From Caballeronia telluris (GTDB lineage Bacteria > Pseudomonadota > Gammaproteobacteria > Burkholderiales > Burkholderiaceae): a DNA stretch of 64,000 bases. The stretch's first letter is position 1. The number at the start of each line of letters is the position of its first letter. The stretch is taken from the NCBI RefSeq assembly GCF_001544495.1, contig NZ_FCNZ02000016.1, forward strand, positions 92,728-156,727, written 5' to 3'. Under the pieces are notes generated by a model. That model did no database searches. It was given only the letters and a program-made list of their open reading frames with translations, and was not told the origin of the DNA. Shown piece by piece: positions 1 through 8,077 of this stretch. The position numbers were made by a program, and so were the translations under genes.

Positions 1-2
1 CA

Positions 3-512
3 CCGCTCGCGCCGGATGCGTTGTGGCGGGCGCTCGTCGATCGGTCGGTCGAGGAGAAGCGCATTGCGAGGAGCGGGCCGTGGCTGCATCTTCCCGCGCA
101 CTCCGTCACGCTCGATGACGCCGAGCGCGCGCTGGCCGACGTGCTGCTCTCGACAATTGCGCGGGGCCGGTTCGATCCGCCCTGGGTGCGCGATCTCGCC
201 CGTGCGCATGACGCTAACGAGGAGCGCGTGCGGCAAGTGCTGCGCAAGCTCGCGCGGCAAGGCGAGGTGTTCCAGGTCGTGCGCGATCTCTTCTATCATC
301 GCGACGCGGTTCGCGAGCTTGCGCGGCTCGTCGCATCGGAGGCGGCGAAGCACGATGGCCGGCTCGGCGCGGCGCCGTTTCGCGATGCGAGCGCGCTTGG
401 CCGCAAGCGCGCGATTCAGGTTTTGGAGTTCTTCGACCGCGTTGGGTATACTCGCTTCCACCGCGACCTCCACGTGTTGCGCGTCGATAGTCGCTGGCAC
501 GAGTTGATCTGA
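3..512 (+). CDS. selB: Selenocysteine-specific elongation factor SelB, C-terminal part
   Basis: This is the last 169 residues of SelB, the GTPase that carries selenocysteinyl-tRNA to UGA codons followed by a SECIS element. The N-terminal GTPase and EF-Tu-like domains lie before the window. What is visible is the winged-helix tail that binds the SECIS RNA, including a WLHLPAH segment and a run of Arg/Lys-rich helices (VRQVLRKLARQGEVF), typical of SelB C-termini. The frame is open from base 3 to a TGA stop at 510-512. The selenocysteine tRNA gene begins 36 bases downstream on the same strand, which strongly supports the call. No selenoprotein gene is visible in this window, so its targets lie elsewhere. 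Confidence 0.9.
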   Translation, partial: PLAPDALWRALVDRSVEEKRIARSGPWLHLPAHSVTLDDAERALADVLLSTIARGRFDPPWVRDLARAHDANEERVRQVLRKLARQGEVFQVVRDLFYHRDAVRELARLVASEAAKHDGRLGAAPFRDASALGRKRAIQVLEFFDRVGYTRFHRDLHVLRVDSRWHELI

Positions 513-548
513 TTGTTGGCTCGTGCCACGCGCATTTTTTTCTCCGCA

Positions 549-644
549 GGAAGGCATCCGTATCCGGTGGTGCGGCTGGGCTTCAAACCCAGTAGGGGGC
601 GTCAGCCGCTCCCTGGTCGGTTCGACTCCGGCTGCCTTCCGCCA
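549..644 (+). tRNA. selC: tRNA-Sec (anticodon TCA)
   Basis: This is a 96-base tRNA gene with an encoded CCA end (642-644). The acceptor stem pairs GGAAGGCA at the 5' end with TGCCTTCC at the 3' end, one pair longer than an ordinary tRNA. The anticodon TCA sits at 583-585 in a loop closed by GGG/CCC, and there is a long variable arm (about 593-612), as expected for bacterial tRNA-Sec. Its position directly after selB is the usual arrangement in Burkholderiaceae. tRNA genes are common integration sites, and a broken gene and a catabolic cassette follow it, but no repeat of its 3' end was noticed in the window. Confidence 0.95.
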
Positions 645-680
645 GTCCTTGGCTCGTGATCCGCGTGCGTCTCGCAGGCT

Positions 681-1034
681 CTAAGGAATTTTAGAAAGCT
701 TCCGCTTCGCTTCGAGCAATTCGATCAGCAATTGGTCGCGCTGCCGAATCATTTCCAGAAAGTCGTGCGCCTGCAGCTTCGTTTCGACGCCTCTTGCCAT
801 CGATTCGATGTAGTCCTCCGTCTCGGGATATGTGCCCAAATCTCTCGCCCACTCGCGTTGAGCGGCGCCCAGATGCCGCAGCACATGCGTGATGCCACCC
901 GAGCCGCCGGAAGCGTGAAGGTTGAGAAACGGACCGAGCCGTGCCCAGCGCACACCGGGGCCGTACGCGATCGCCGTGTCGACATCCTCCACCGTGGCGA
1001 CCCCGCGCTGTACCAGACTGAGCTTGGGGACTCG
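681..1034 (-). pseudogene. 3-hydroxyacyl-CoA dehydrogenase remnant (C-terminal fragment)
   Basis: The minus strand encodes about 115 residues that resemble the C-terminal domain of 3-hydroxyacyl-CoA / carnitine-3-dehydrogenase-type enzymes: LVQRGVATVEDVDTAI, then YGPGVRWARLGPF, then a HASGGSGGITH segment. The Rossmann NAD-binding half is missing. Residues upstream of LVQRG do not continue the family, and the frame runs into the promoter region of the divergent mobA. This is therefore a truncated remnant rather than a functional gene. It suggests that the mobA cassette, or a deletion, removed the 5' part of a former fatty-acid or carnitine gene. A short domain protein is possible but unlikely, because it would lack the cofactor site. 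Confidence 0.7.
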
Positions 1035-1109
1035 CAAAGCGCTTCGTGATCTAAGGGTAAACGGCAGAATCGCCAGAATTTCTTGGATATGGTTGGTGTA
1101 CGGAGTATA

Positions 1110-1129
1110 TTGATTATTAAGGTAGTCAA
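1110..1129. promoter_or_regulatory. Inverted repeat upstream of mobA, candidate MarR operator
   Basis: The arms TTGATTA and TAGTCAA are separated by six bases and match as an inverted repeat with one mismatch. The repeat lies 21-40 bases before the mobA start codon, where a repressor would block the promoter or early transcription. A 20-bp dyad of this shape suits a MarR dimer, and a marR gene follows mobA directly. Function is inferred from position only. Confidence 0.4.
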
Positions 1130-1149
1130 GACAAACGGAGGAAGACAAC

Positions 1150-3063
1150 ATGCAATTTCATCTCAACGGTTTTCGCACGGACGACCCGATGATCGAGTCG
1201 GCCGCCGATGGCGCGCCTCGGGTCGACATGCCCGAGGCAGTCGACGTGCTCATCGTCGGAAGCGGGCCGGCAGGACTGGTGCTGGCGGCACAGTTATCGC
1301 AGTTTCCGTCGATCACGACACGCATCGTCGAACGTCGCTCGGGGCCGTTGCTCATGGGACAGGCGGACGGTGTCGCCTGCCGGACGGTCGAGATGTTCAA
1401 TGCTTTCGGGCTCAGCGAGCGTTTGCTGAGAGAAGCGTATTGGGTCAATGAGACGGTATTCTGGAGACCGGACGCCGATGACCGTAACGCCATCACGCGT
1501 ACTGGGCGTGTTCAGGACACCGAATCAGGAATGTCGGAGTTTCCGCATGTCATCGTGAATCAGGCGCGCTTGCAGTCGTATCTGCTCGATCTGATGCGCC
1601 GGTCCGCGCAACGGCTAGAACCGGATTACGATCTCGAGGTGGTCGACGTCAAGCGCGACGACACCGACGAATATCCGGTGCACGTCACATTGCGTCGAAC
1701 GGATGAAGCGCGGCTTGGTGAAGAGGTCACCGTGCGCGCGCGTTATGCCGTGGGTTGCGACGGCGCCCGAAGCCGCGTGCGTGCGGCGATCGGACAGACG
1801 CTGATCGGCGACGCAGCCAACCACGCGTGGGGCGTCATGGATGCGCTCGCCGTTACCGATTTCCCGGACATTCGCCTCAAGGCGGCGATCCAGTCGGCAA
1901 GCAAAGGCAATCTGCTCATCATTCCGCGAGAAGGCGGCTATCTCGTGCGCTTTTACGTCGACCTGGGCGAAGTGACGCCGGAGAATCGTGACGCCATCAA
2001 GCAGACTACGGTCGAACGCATCATCCAGACCGCGCAACGCATTCTTCATCCCTATTCGCTGGACGTAAAAGAGGTTGCGTGGTTCTCGGTGTATGAAGTC
2101 GGACAACGCTTGACCGAGCGTTTCGACGATGCCATCGCGGCCGATGGAGCGACGCGCGAGCCACGTGTGTTCATCGCGGGCGATGCCTGTCATACGCACA
2201 GCGCGAAAGCGGGTCAAGGCATGAACGTGTCGATGCAGGACGGATTCAATCTCGGCTGGAAGCTTGGCGCAGTCCTGCAAGGCCGCAGCGACGCAAGTCT
2301 GTTGCGCACGTATTCGGATGAACGGCAGCCTGTCGCGCAAGAACTCATCGACTTCGACAAGGAATGGTCCGCGATGATGGCCGCTCCGCCGAAGGACCGC
2401 GATCATCCCGAGGCGGGCGGTGTCGATCCTGCGGAACTTCAGGCGTATTTCGTGCGCGCGGGTCGCTATACGGCGGGCGTGGCGACGCGTTATCGGCCAG
2501 GTGCGCTGACGGGCGAGGCGACGCACCAGCCGCTCGCGAACGGCTTCACGATCGGCACGCGCTTTCATTCGTCGCCCGTCGTTCGCTTAGCCGATGCAAA
2601 GCCCATGCATCTCGGTCACGTGGCGAGCGCTGACGGCCGGTGGCGCCTGTACGCTTTCTCGGATGCGAGCGGACACTCGCTCGAAGCGCTTTGCGAGCAT
2701 CTCGCGACGTCTCCCGAGTCTGTCGTTCGTCTCGCCACACCAAACGATGCCGATGCCGATAGCGTTTTCGATCTGCGTGCGGTGTTGCAAACGCCCCATC
2801 GAGAGGTCCGGCTCGAAAATCTGCATGCGTCGTTGTTGCCGCGCAAAGGCCGATACGGCCTGATCGACTACGAGAAGGCATTTACGAGTGACGCATCGAC
2901 TAATATCTTCGACGAGCGTGGCATTGACCGCGAGCGGGGTGCGCTCGTCGTGGTCCGTCCGGACCAATACGTCGCGCATGTGCTTCCGCTCGACGCCTTT
3001 GCCAAATTGAACGCGTTCTTGCGGCCCATTTTTCGAACCGATCCCATTTTGCAAAGCCGTTAG
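1150..3063 (+). CDS. mobA: 3-hydroxybenzoate 4-monooxygenase
   Basis: This is a flavoprotein hydroxylase of 637 residues that converts 3-hydroxybenzoate to protocatechuate using NADPH and O2. The opening MQFHLNGFR, the overall length and blocks such as GQADG, VARYAVGCDGARS-like and GDACHTHSAKAGQGMN agree closely with the 3-hydroxybenzoate 4-hydroxylase of Comamonas testosteroni as I recall it. The FAD dinucleotide motif GSGPAG is at residues 37-42, the second FAD motif GD at 344-345, and a thioredoxin-like C-terminal domain fills roughly 450-637. A strong GGAGGAAG site precedes the ATG by five bases. The marR gene starts three bases after the stop, so the two are probably cotranscribed. Ring-cleavage genes are not in the window. 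Confidence 0.88.
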   Translation: MQFHLNGFRTDDPMIESAADGAPRVDMPEAVDVLIVGSGPAGLVLAAQLSQFPSITTRIVERRSGPLLMGQADGVACRTVEMFNAFGLSERLLREAYWVNETVFWRPDADDRNAITRTGRVQDTESGMSEFPHVIVNQARLQSYLLDLMRRSAQRLEPDYDLEVVDVKRDDTDEYPVHVTLRRTDEARLGEEVTVRARYAVGCDGARSRVRAAIGQTLIGDAANHAWGVMDALAVTDFPDIRLKAAIQSASKGNLLIIPREGGYLVRFYVDLGEVTPENRDAIKQTTVERIIQTAQRILHPYSLDVKEVAWFSVYEVGQRLTERFDDAIAADGATREPRVFIAGDACHTHSAKAGQGMNVSMQDGFNLGWKLGAVLQGRSDASLLRTYSDERQPVAQELIDFDKEWSAMMAAPPKDRDHPEAGGVDPAELQAYFVRAGRYTAGVATRYRPGALTGEATHQPLANGFTIGTRFHSSPVVRLADAKPMHLGHVASADGRWRLYAFSDASGHSLEALCEHLATSPESVVRLATPNDADADSVFDLRAVLQTPHREVRLENLHASLLPRKGRYGLIDYEKAFTSDASTNIFDERGIDRERGALVVVRPDQYVAHVLPLDAFAKLNAFLRPIFRTDPILQSR

Positions 3064-3066
3064 AAA

Positions 3067-3507
3067 GTGCCAGCCAAAATCGATCACCCAGCCGCGCTGT
3101 CCAAATTCACCGGCAGCCTTGTCCGCCGCGCTCAACAGCGGCATTCGGCTGTATGGCAAAGCGAGGTGTCCGCCGAGATCACGAGCGTCCAGTACGCGGC
3201 GCTCGAAATCCTGCAGAGGACGCCGGGAGTCAACCAGCGCCAACTCGGCGATGAGCTCGACGTGGACCGGTCGACGATTGCCGATCTCGTCGCACGCATG
3301 GTCCGCAATGAGTTGATCGAACGCTCCGACGATCCCGTCGATAAGCGTAGCTACGTGCTGTTTCTGACGTCAGCCGGCAAGAAGCAGCTTTCGACGTTGC
3401 GGCCGCGCGTCGAGGAAGTGGAGCGCATTCTGACTGCGAAGCTGACGCCGGCCGAAGTTCGAGAGTTGCGACGCATGCTCTTGGCGTTGTTGCCGTTAGA
3501 CGAATAG
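3067..3507 (+). CDS. MarR-family transcriptional regulator (MobR-like)
   Basis: This is a winged-helix regulator of 146 residues starting with GTG, three bases after the mobA stop. The central part (about residues 35-105) has the MarR helix-turn-helix and wing: QRQLGDELDVDRSTIADLVARM followed by DPVDKRSYVLFLT, including the DxRxxxLxLT-like wing signature. In Comamonas, a MarR-type repressor called MobR controls mobA and responds to 3-hydroxybenzoate. Gene order here makes the same role likely, though I did not recognise the sequence itself as MobR. The dyad at 1110-1129 is the obvious candidate operator. The GTG start and tight spacing suggest translational coupling to mobA. Confidence 0.8.
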   Translation: MPAKIDHPAALSKFTGSLVRRAQQRHSAVWQSEVSAEITSVQYAALEILQRTPGVNQRQLGDELDVDRSTIADLVARMVRNELIERSDDPVDKRSYVLFLTSAGKKQLSTLRPRVEEVERILTAKLTPAEVRELRRMLLALLPLDE

Positions 3508-3554
3508 CGCACGGTGCTACGATCGGCGCTTTGGCTCGGCGACAAGGAGACGTC

Positions 3555-4001
3555 ATGACGGTGAAGCGTATGGACAACGTCGGCATCGTGGTTGAAGACA
3601 TTGATGCGGCCATTGCGTTTTTTGCCGAACTTGGCCTTGAGCTCGAAGGGCGCGCGCCAATCGAAGGTGACTGGGCAGATGGCGTCACCGGATTGCGCGG
3701 CATGCGCGTCGAAATTGCGATGATGCGTACGCCGGACGGTCACAGCCGGCTCGAGATATCCCGATTCCTTGCGCCATCGGTGGCTGCCGATCACCGTCGC
3801 GCCCCGGTGAACGCCCTCGGCTACCTGCGCGTGATGTTCACCGTGGAGGACATCGACGATACGCTCACCCGTCTCGCTAAACACGGCGCGGAACTCGTCG
3901 GCAAAGTGGCGCAGTACGAAAACGCGTATCGGCTCTGCTACATCCGAGGCCCCGAAGGAATTCTCATCGGGCTTGCTCAAGAACTTGAGCGTGGCACTTA
4001 A
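3555..4001 (+). CDS. VOC-family (glyoxalase/dioxygenase superfamily) protein
   Basis: This is a protein of 148 residues with one vicinal-oxygen-chelate fold made of two beta-alpha-beta-beta-beta repeats. Residues 4-60 hold the first (VKRMDNVGIVVEDIDAAI) and 85-145 the second (FTVEDIDDTLTRLAKHGAEL, ending IRGPEGILIGLAQEL). The final E-G-I-x-I-x-L-A-x-E pattern carries the usual metal-binding Glu. The ATG at 3555 was chosen because AAGGAG lies six bases upstream; a TTG 24 bases earlier has none. It follows mobA-marR by 47 bases on the same strand. Its substrate cannot be read from sequence; lactoylglutathione lyase-like or catechol-type chemistry are both possible. Confidence 0.8.
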   Translation: MTVKRMDNVGIVVEDIDAAIAFFAELGLELEGRAPIEGDWADGVTGLRGMRVEIAMMRTPDGHSRLEISRFLAPSVAADHRRAPVNALGYLRVMFTVEDIDDTLTRLAKHGAELVGKVAQYENAYRLCYIRGPEGILIGLAQELERGT

Positions 4002-4206
4002 CTCCTCCATCAAGCGTGGACCCCGAATTGGCTAGAAGCACGCTGCGTCGCCGGCCGCGAGGCGGTGGCCTACGACCCGCCAAAAAATCGCTTGTCCATT
4101 CGCCGCTAAAACGTTATTGGTTGCGAAATCAGATTGGTGGCGCCGATTGAAGCGATGAACGAGACGTTCGTCACCGTCAGGCATGGTCGAAACTGAGGGG
4201 AAGTCC

Positions 4207-5892
4207 ATGACACTTGGAATGCGCTTTTTTAGCCTGCCCAGCCGACGTGCATGCGCTTTGCTCACGCTCGTGACGGCGAGCCTGCTTGGCATCGCCAATC
4301 CCGGGCAGGCGCAGACGGATTCGCAGCAGCCGACGCGCCCCAATATAGTGCTGATCGTCGGCGACGACGTCGGCTGGGGCGACCTCGGCGCCTACGGCGG
4401 CGGCGAGGGACGCGGCATCCCGACGCCGAACCTCGACAGGCTGGCCGACGAGGGCATGACGTTCTACGATTTCTACGGCCAGCCGAGTTGCACGCCCGGC
4501 CGCGCCGCCCTTCAGACGGGCCGCAACCCCAATCGCAGCGGCATGACCACCGTCGCGTTCCAGGGACAGGGCGGCGGGCTGCCCAAAGCCGAATGGACGC
4601 TGGCGTCGGTATTGAAACAGGCGAAATACAACACGTACTTCACGGGTAAATGGCATCTTGGCGAAGCGGACTATGCGCTCCCCAATGCACAAGGTTACGA
4701 CGACATGAAATACGTCGGCCTGTATCACCTCAACGCGTACACGTATTCCGATCCGAAGTGGTTTCCCGACATGGACCAGCAGACCCGGGACATGTTCATC
4801 AAGGTGACGACGGGCATGCTTTCGGGCAAGGCCGGCGAGAAAGCGCACGAGGATTTCAAGCTTAACGGGCAATATCAGAACGAGCCCGACAAACGGATTG
4901 TCGGCATCCCGTTCGTGGATCGCTATATCGAGAAAGCCGCGCTAGACGATATCGACGACGCCGCGCAGAAAGGACAGCCGTTCTTCATCAACGTGAACTT
5001 CATGAAGGTTCACCAGCCGAATATGCCCGATCCGGACTACATCGGCAAATCGCTGTCGAAGTCGAAATACGCGGACTCGCTCGTCGAACTCGACGCCCGC
5101 GTCGGCCGCATCATGGACAAGCTGCGCGAAAAAGGCCTCGACAAGAACACGCTCGTCTTCTTCACGACCGACAACGGCGCGTGGCAAGACGTCTATCCCG
5201 ATGCGGGCTACACGCCGTTCCGAGGCACCAAGGGGACCGACCGGGAAGGCGGTGCGCGCGTACCGGCCATCGCGTGGTGGCCCGGCAAGATCAAGCCGCA
5301 CTCGCGCAACTTCGACATCCTGGGCGGCCTCGATTGCATGGCGACCTTCGCGGCGCTGGCGGGCGTCGACTTGCCGAAGAACGATCGCGAAGGCAAGCCG
5401 ATCATCTTCGACAGCTACGACATGTCGCCCGTGCTGTTCGGCACCGGCAAGAGCAAGCGCAATTCGTGGTTCTATTTCACGGAAAACGAACTGACGCCGG
5501 GTGCCGTGCGCGTCGGCCAGTTCAAGGCGGTGTTCAATCTCCGCGGCGACTCGGGCGTGAAGACAGGCGGTCTCGCGGTCGACACGAATCTCGGCTGGAA
5601 AGGACCCGAGAGTTACGTGGCGACGGTTCCGCAGGTGTTCGATCTTTACCAGGACCCGCAGGAGCGTTACGACATTTTCATGAACAACTACACGGAGCAC
5701 ACCTGGACACTGCCCACGTTCAACTTAGCGATGACGGAGCTAATGAAGTCTTACGTGAAGTATCCGCCTCGCAAGTTGCAGAGCGAAGGGTACTCGGGGC
5801 CGATCACGCTCACGCAATATGAACGGTTCAAGTATGTCCGCGACGAGCTGGAGAAGAATGGCTATAACATACCATTGCCGAGTGGAAACTGA
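4207..5892 (+). CDS. Exported type I sulfatase (arylsulfatase family)
   Basis: This is a 561-residue hydrolase of sulfate esters. The N-terminus is a signal peptide of about 35 residues (hydrophobic core then GQA-QT), so the enzyme acts in the periplasm or outside. Residues 50-58 (IVGDDVGWGD) carry the metal-binding Asp pair, and C95-T-P-G-R is the type I sulfatase motif whose Cys must be oxidised to formylglycine. TGKWHLG and the later TTDNGAW are further family blocks. ATG 4207 has GAGGGGA upstream; an in-frame ATG at 4183 would precede the signal peptide with eight odd residues. No formylglycine-generating enzyme gene is near, so maturation depends on a gene elsewhere. Substrate unknown. 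Confidence 0.88.
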   Translation: MTLGMRFFSLPSRRACALLTLVTASLLGIANPGQAQTDSQQPTRPNIVLIVGDDVGWGDLGAYGGGEGRGIPTPNLDRLADEGMTFYDFYGQPSCTPGRAALQTGRNPNRSGMTTVAFQGQGGGLPKAEWTLASVLKQAKYNTYFTGKWHLGEADYALPNAQGYDDMKYVGLYHLNAYTYSDPKWFPDMDQQTRDMFIKVTTGMLSGKAGEKAHEDFKLNGQYQNEPDKRIVGIPFVDRYIEKAALDDIDDAAQKGQPFFINVNFMKVHQPNMPDPDYIGKSLSKSKYADSLVELDARVGRIMDKLREKGLDKNTLVFFTTDNGAWQDVYPDAGYTPFRGTKGTDREGGARVPAIAWWPGKIKPHSRNFDILGGLDCMATFAALAGVDLPKNDREGKPIIFDSYDMSPVLFGTGKSKRNSWFYFTENELTPGAVRVGQFKAVFNLRGDSGVKTGGLAVDTNLGWKGPESYVATVPQVFDLYQDPQERYDIFMNNYTEHTWTLPTFNLAMTELMKSYVKYPPRKLQSEGYSGPITLTQYERFKYVRDELEKNGYNIPLPSGN

Positions 5893-6016
5893 CGGCCGGC
5901 GCTCACCTTGAGAGGCTCGGCATGCGCGACATCGCCGGCAGATGAATCGCGTTTGCTCCGCCGCGTGATCGTTGAGGTTTCCGTACGTATTGAAAGTCTC
6001 TCGATGGAGGCGTCGC

Positions 6017-6781
6017 ATGGCTGCATTCGTCGACCACCCGGCCGTCCTGTTCGTCGTGCTTCTTCTGGGTTTTATCGCGGCGGTAGCGCTCGGCGCGCTC
6101 GTGTTGAGGCGTGTTGTCCCGCTCTCCGACGAAGCGAGGGACGAGTTCAACGTAGTGCAGACCTCGACCCTGACATTACTGGCGTTGCTGATCGGCTTTA
6201 GCCTTTCGATGGCCGTGAGCCGCTACGACCAGCGCAAGACACTCGAAGAAAGCGAAGCAAATGCGATAGGCACCGAGTACGCCAGAGCGGACCTGACAAA
6301 TGCTGCGATCCGGGCACAGCTGAAAAGTGAGCTTCTCCGCTATGCAAGACTGCGACTGACCCATTTTCAGACGCGAGATTCACAGGAACTTGCACGCATC
6401 GATCGCGATACGAGCAAGTTGCAGTCCGACCTATGGCTCCTTGCAATCGAGGTAGCCAAAAACCAACCCACGCCTATCGGTGCGACCGTCGTCACCGGCA
6501 TGAACGACGTACTCAATTCGCAGGATTATTCGGAGGCGGCGCGGATCAATCACATTCCTGTCGGCGCGTGGTTCCTCATGTTCACCATTGCGTTCATTGC
6601 CTGTGTCGTGCAAGGCTATGGCGGCCGGGGAAAACTTCGAACAGGATTGCTGTTCACCATTCTTCCGCTCACCATCTCACTGTCGCTTGCGCTTATATCG
6701 GACGTCGACAGCCCTCGCGGCGGCCTCATCCATGTGCAGCCCCAGAACCTCAATCGACTTCTTCAATCGCTTGCGATGTGA
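6017..6781 (+). CDS. DUF4239 family membrane protein
   Basis: This is a 254-residue integral membrane protein. Two hydrophobic helices lie near the N-terminus (about residues 8-30 and 48-68, LLALLIGFSLSMAVSRYDQRK), a soluble charged middle follows, and two more helices lie around 180-230. The RYDQRKTLEESEANAIGTEY segment after the second helix is the recognisable DUF4239 (bestrophin-like) pattern. ATG 6017 is chosen for the upstream TGGAGG; an earlier in-frame ATG at 5972 lacks a site. Function is unknown. It stands alone between the sulfatase and the convergent prp operon. Confidence 0.75.
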   Translation: MAAFVDHPAVLFVVLLLGFIAAVALGALVLRRVVPLSDEARDEFNVVQTSTLTLLALLIGFSLSMAVSRYDQRKTLEESEANAIGTEYARADLTNAAIRAQLKSELLRYARLRLTHFQTRDSQELARIDRDTSKLQSDLWLLAIEVAKNQPTPIGATVVTGMNDVLNSQDYSEAARINHIPVGAWFLMFTIAFIACVVQGYGGRGKLRTGLLFTILPLTISLSLALISDVDSPRGGLIHVQPQNLNRLLQSLAM

Positions 6782-6833
6782 TGTGATGTGATGCGATGGA
6801 CATGCGTTCGCCGTTCGCGAACGCCGTCCACGC

Positions 6834-8021
6834 TCAAGCCGGCACGCGCACCCATCCCTCCATCAACACCCGCGCGCTGCGGCTCATGATGGCCTTGGTG
6901 ACCGACCAATCGCCGTCGACGAGCGCGGCCTGCGCGCCCACGCGCAGCGTGCCCGACGGGTGTCCGAAGCGCACGGCGTCGCGCGCATCACCACCCGCCG
7001 CGAGACTCACGAGCGTTCCCGGAATCGCAGCCGCGGTGCCGATCGCGACCGCCGCCGTGCCCATCATCGCGTGATGCAGCTTGCCCATCGACAACGCACG
7101 TACCAGCAGATCCACGTCTTCGGCGCCGATCTGCTTGCCGCTCGACGCCACATAGCCCGCCGGTTTCGCCACGAAGGCGACCTTCGGCGTGTGCTGCCGG
7201 CTGGCGATCTCGTCGATGTGTCCGATCAGGCCCATGCGGACCGCGCCGTGTGCGCGGATCGTCTCGAACATCGCGAGCGCTTTCGGATCGCCGTTGATGG
7301 CGTCCTGCAACTCGGTGCCCGTGTAGCCGATGGCTTCCGCGTTCAGGAAGATCGTCGGGATGCCGGCGTTGATCATCGTGGCCTTCAGCGTGCCGATGCC
7401 CGGAACGTCGAGATCGTCGACGAGATTGCCCGTCGGGAACATCGCGCCTCCCGCGCCGTCTTCTTCGGCCGCCGGGTTCATGAATTCGAGTTGCACTTCG
7501 GCCGCGGGGAACGTCACGCCGTCCAGTTCGAAGTCGCCGGTTTCCTGCACGGCGCCTTTTGTGACCGGCACGTGCGCGATGATCGTCTTGCCGATATTGG
7601 CCTGCCAGATGCGCACGATGGCGACGCCGTTATCCGGCACGCGCTCGGGATCGATCAGGCCGCTCGTGATCGCGAACGGTCCCACGGCGGCGGAGAGATT
7701 GCCGCAGTTGCCGCTCCAGTCGACGAACGCGCGGTCGATGGCGACCTGACCGAACAGATAGTCGACGTCGTGATCCGGCTTGCTGCTCTTCGCGACGATC
7801 ACCGTCTTGCTCGTGCTCGACGTCGCGCCGCCCATGCCGTCGATCTGCTTGCCATAGGGGTCCGGGCTGCCGATGACGCGCAGCAGCAACGCATCGCGCG
7901 CGGCGCCGGGAACCTGCGCGGCCTCGGGCAGGTCCTGCAGGCGGAAGAACACGCCTTTGCTGGTGCCGCCGCGCATGTAGGTGGCGGGAATCCTGATCTG
8001 TGGAGCGTGGGTCATGGTCAT
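6834..8021 (-). CDS. prpF: 2-methylaconitate cis-trans isomerase PrpF
   Basis: This is a 395-residue enzyme that isomerises trans- to cis-2-methylaconitate, helping AcnD in the methylcitrate cycle. The N-terminus has IRIPATYMRGGTSKGVFF, the hallmark of PrpF, followed by GMGGATSSTSKTVIV and NCGNLSAAVGPFA. These are two diaminopimelate-epimerase-like halves, and the lysine of TSKG is a known active-site residue in this family. It is the last gene of prpB-prpC-acnD-prpF on the minus strand, 56 bases after acnD. The start could be the ATG at 8021 or the one two codons later; neither has a good ribosome site, and coupling to acnD is possible. Confidence 0.93.
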   Translation of the reverse strand: MTMTHAPQIRIPATYMRGGTSKGVFFRLQDLPEAAQVPGAARDALLLRVIGSPDPYGKQIDGMGGATSSTSKTVIVAKSSKPDHDVDYLFGQVAIDRAFVDWSGNCGNLSAAVGPFAITSGLIDPERVPDNGVAIVRIWQANIGKTIIAHVPVTKGAVQETGDFELDGVTFPAAEVQLEFMNPAAEEDGAGGAMFPTGNLVDDLDVPGIGTLKATMINAGIPTIFLNAEAIGYTGTELQDAINGDPKALAMFETIRAHGAVRMGLIGHIDEIASRQHTPKVAFVAKPAGYVASSGKQIGAEDVDLLVRALSMGKLHHAMMGTAAVAIGTAAAIPGTLVSLAAGGDARDAVRFGHPSGTLRVGAQAALVDGDWSVTKAIMSRSARVLMEGWVRVPA

Positions 8022-8077
8022 GTCGTGTGCGTTGTTCGAGAGGAGGGCGCGCGGTGTGCCCTCCGTTTCAAGGTGCT

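Noticed and set aside
549..644. tRNA-Sec as an integration site of a genomic island
   Set aside because: No integrase gene and no repeat of the tRNA 3' end were seen in the window, so only the weaker cassette suggestion is kept.
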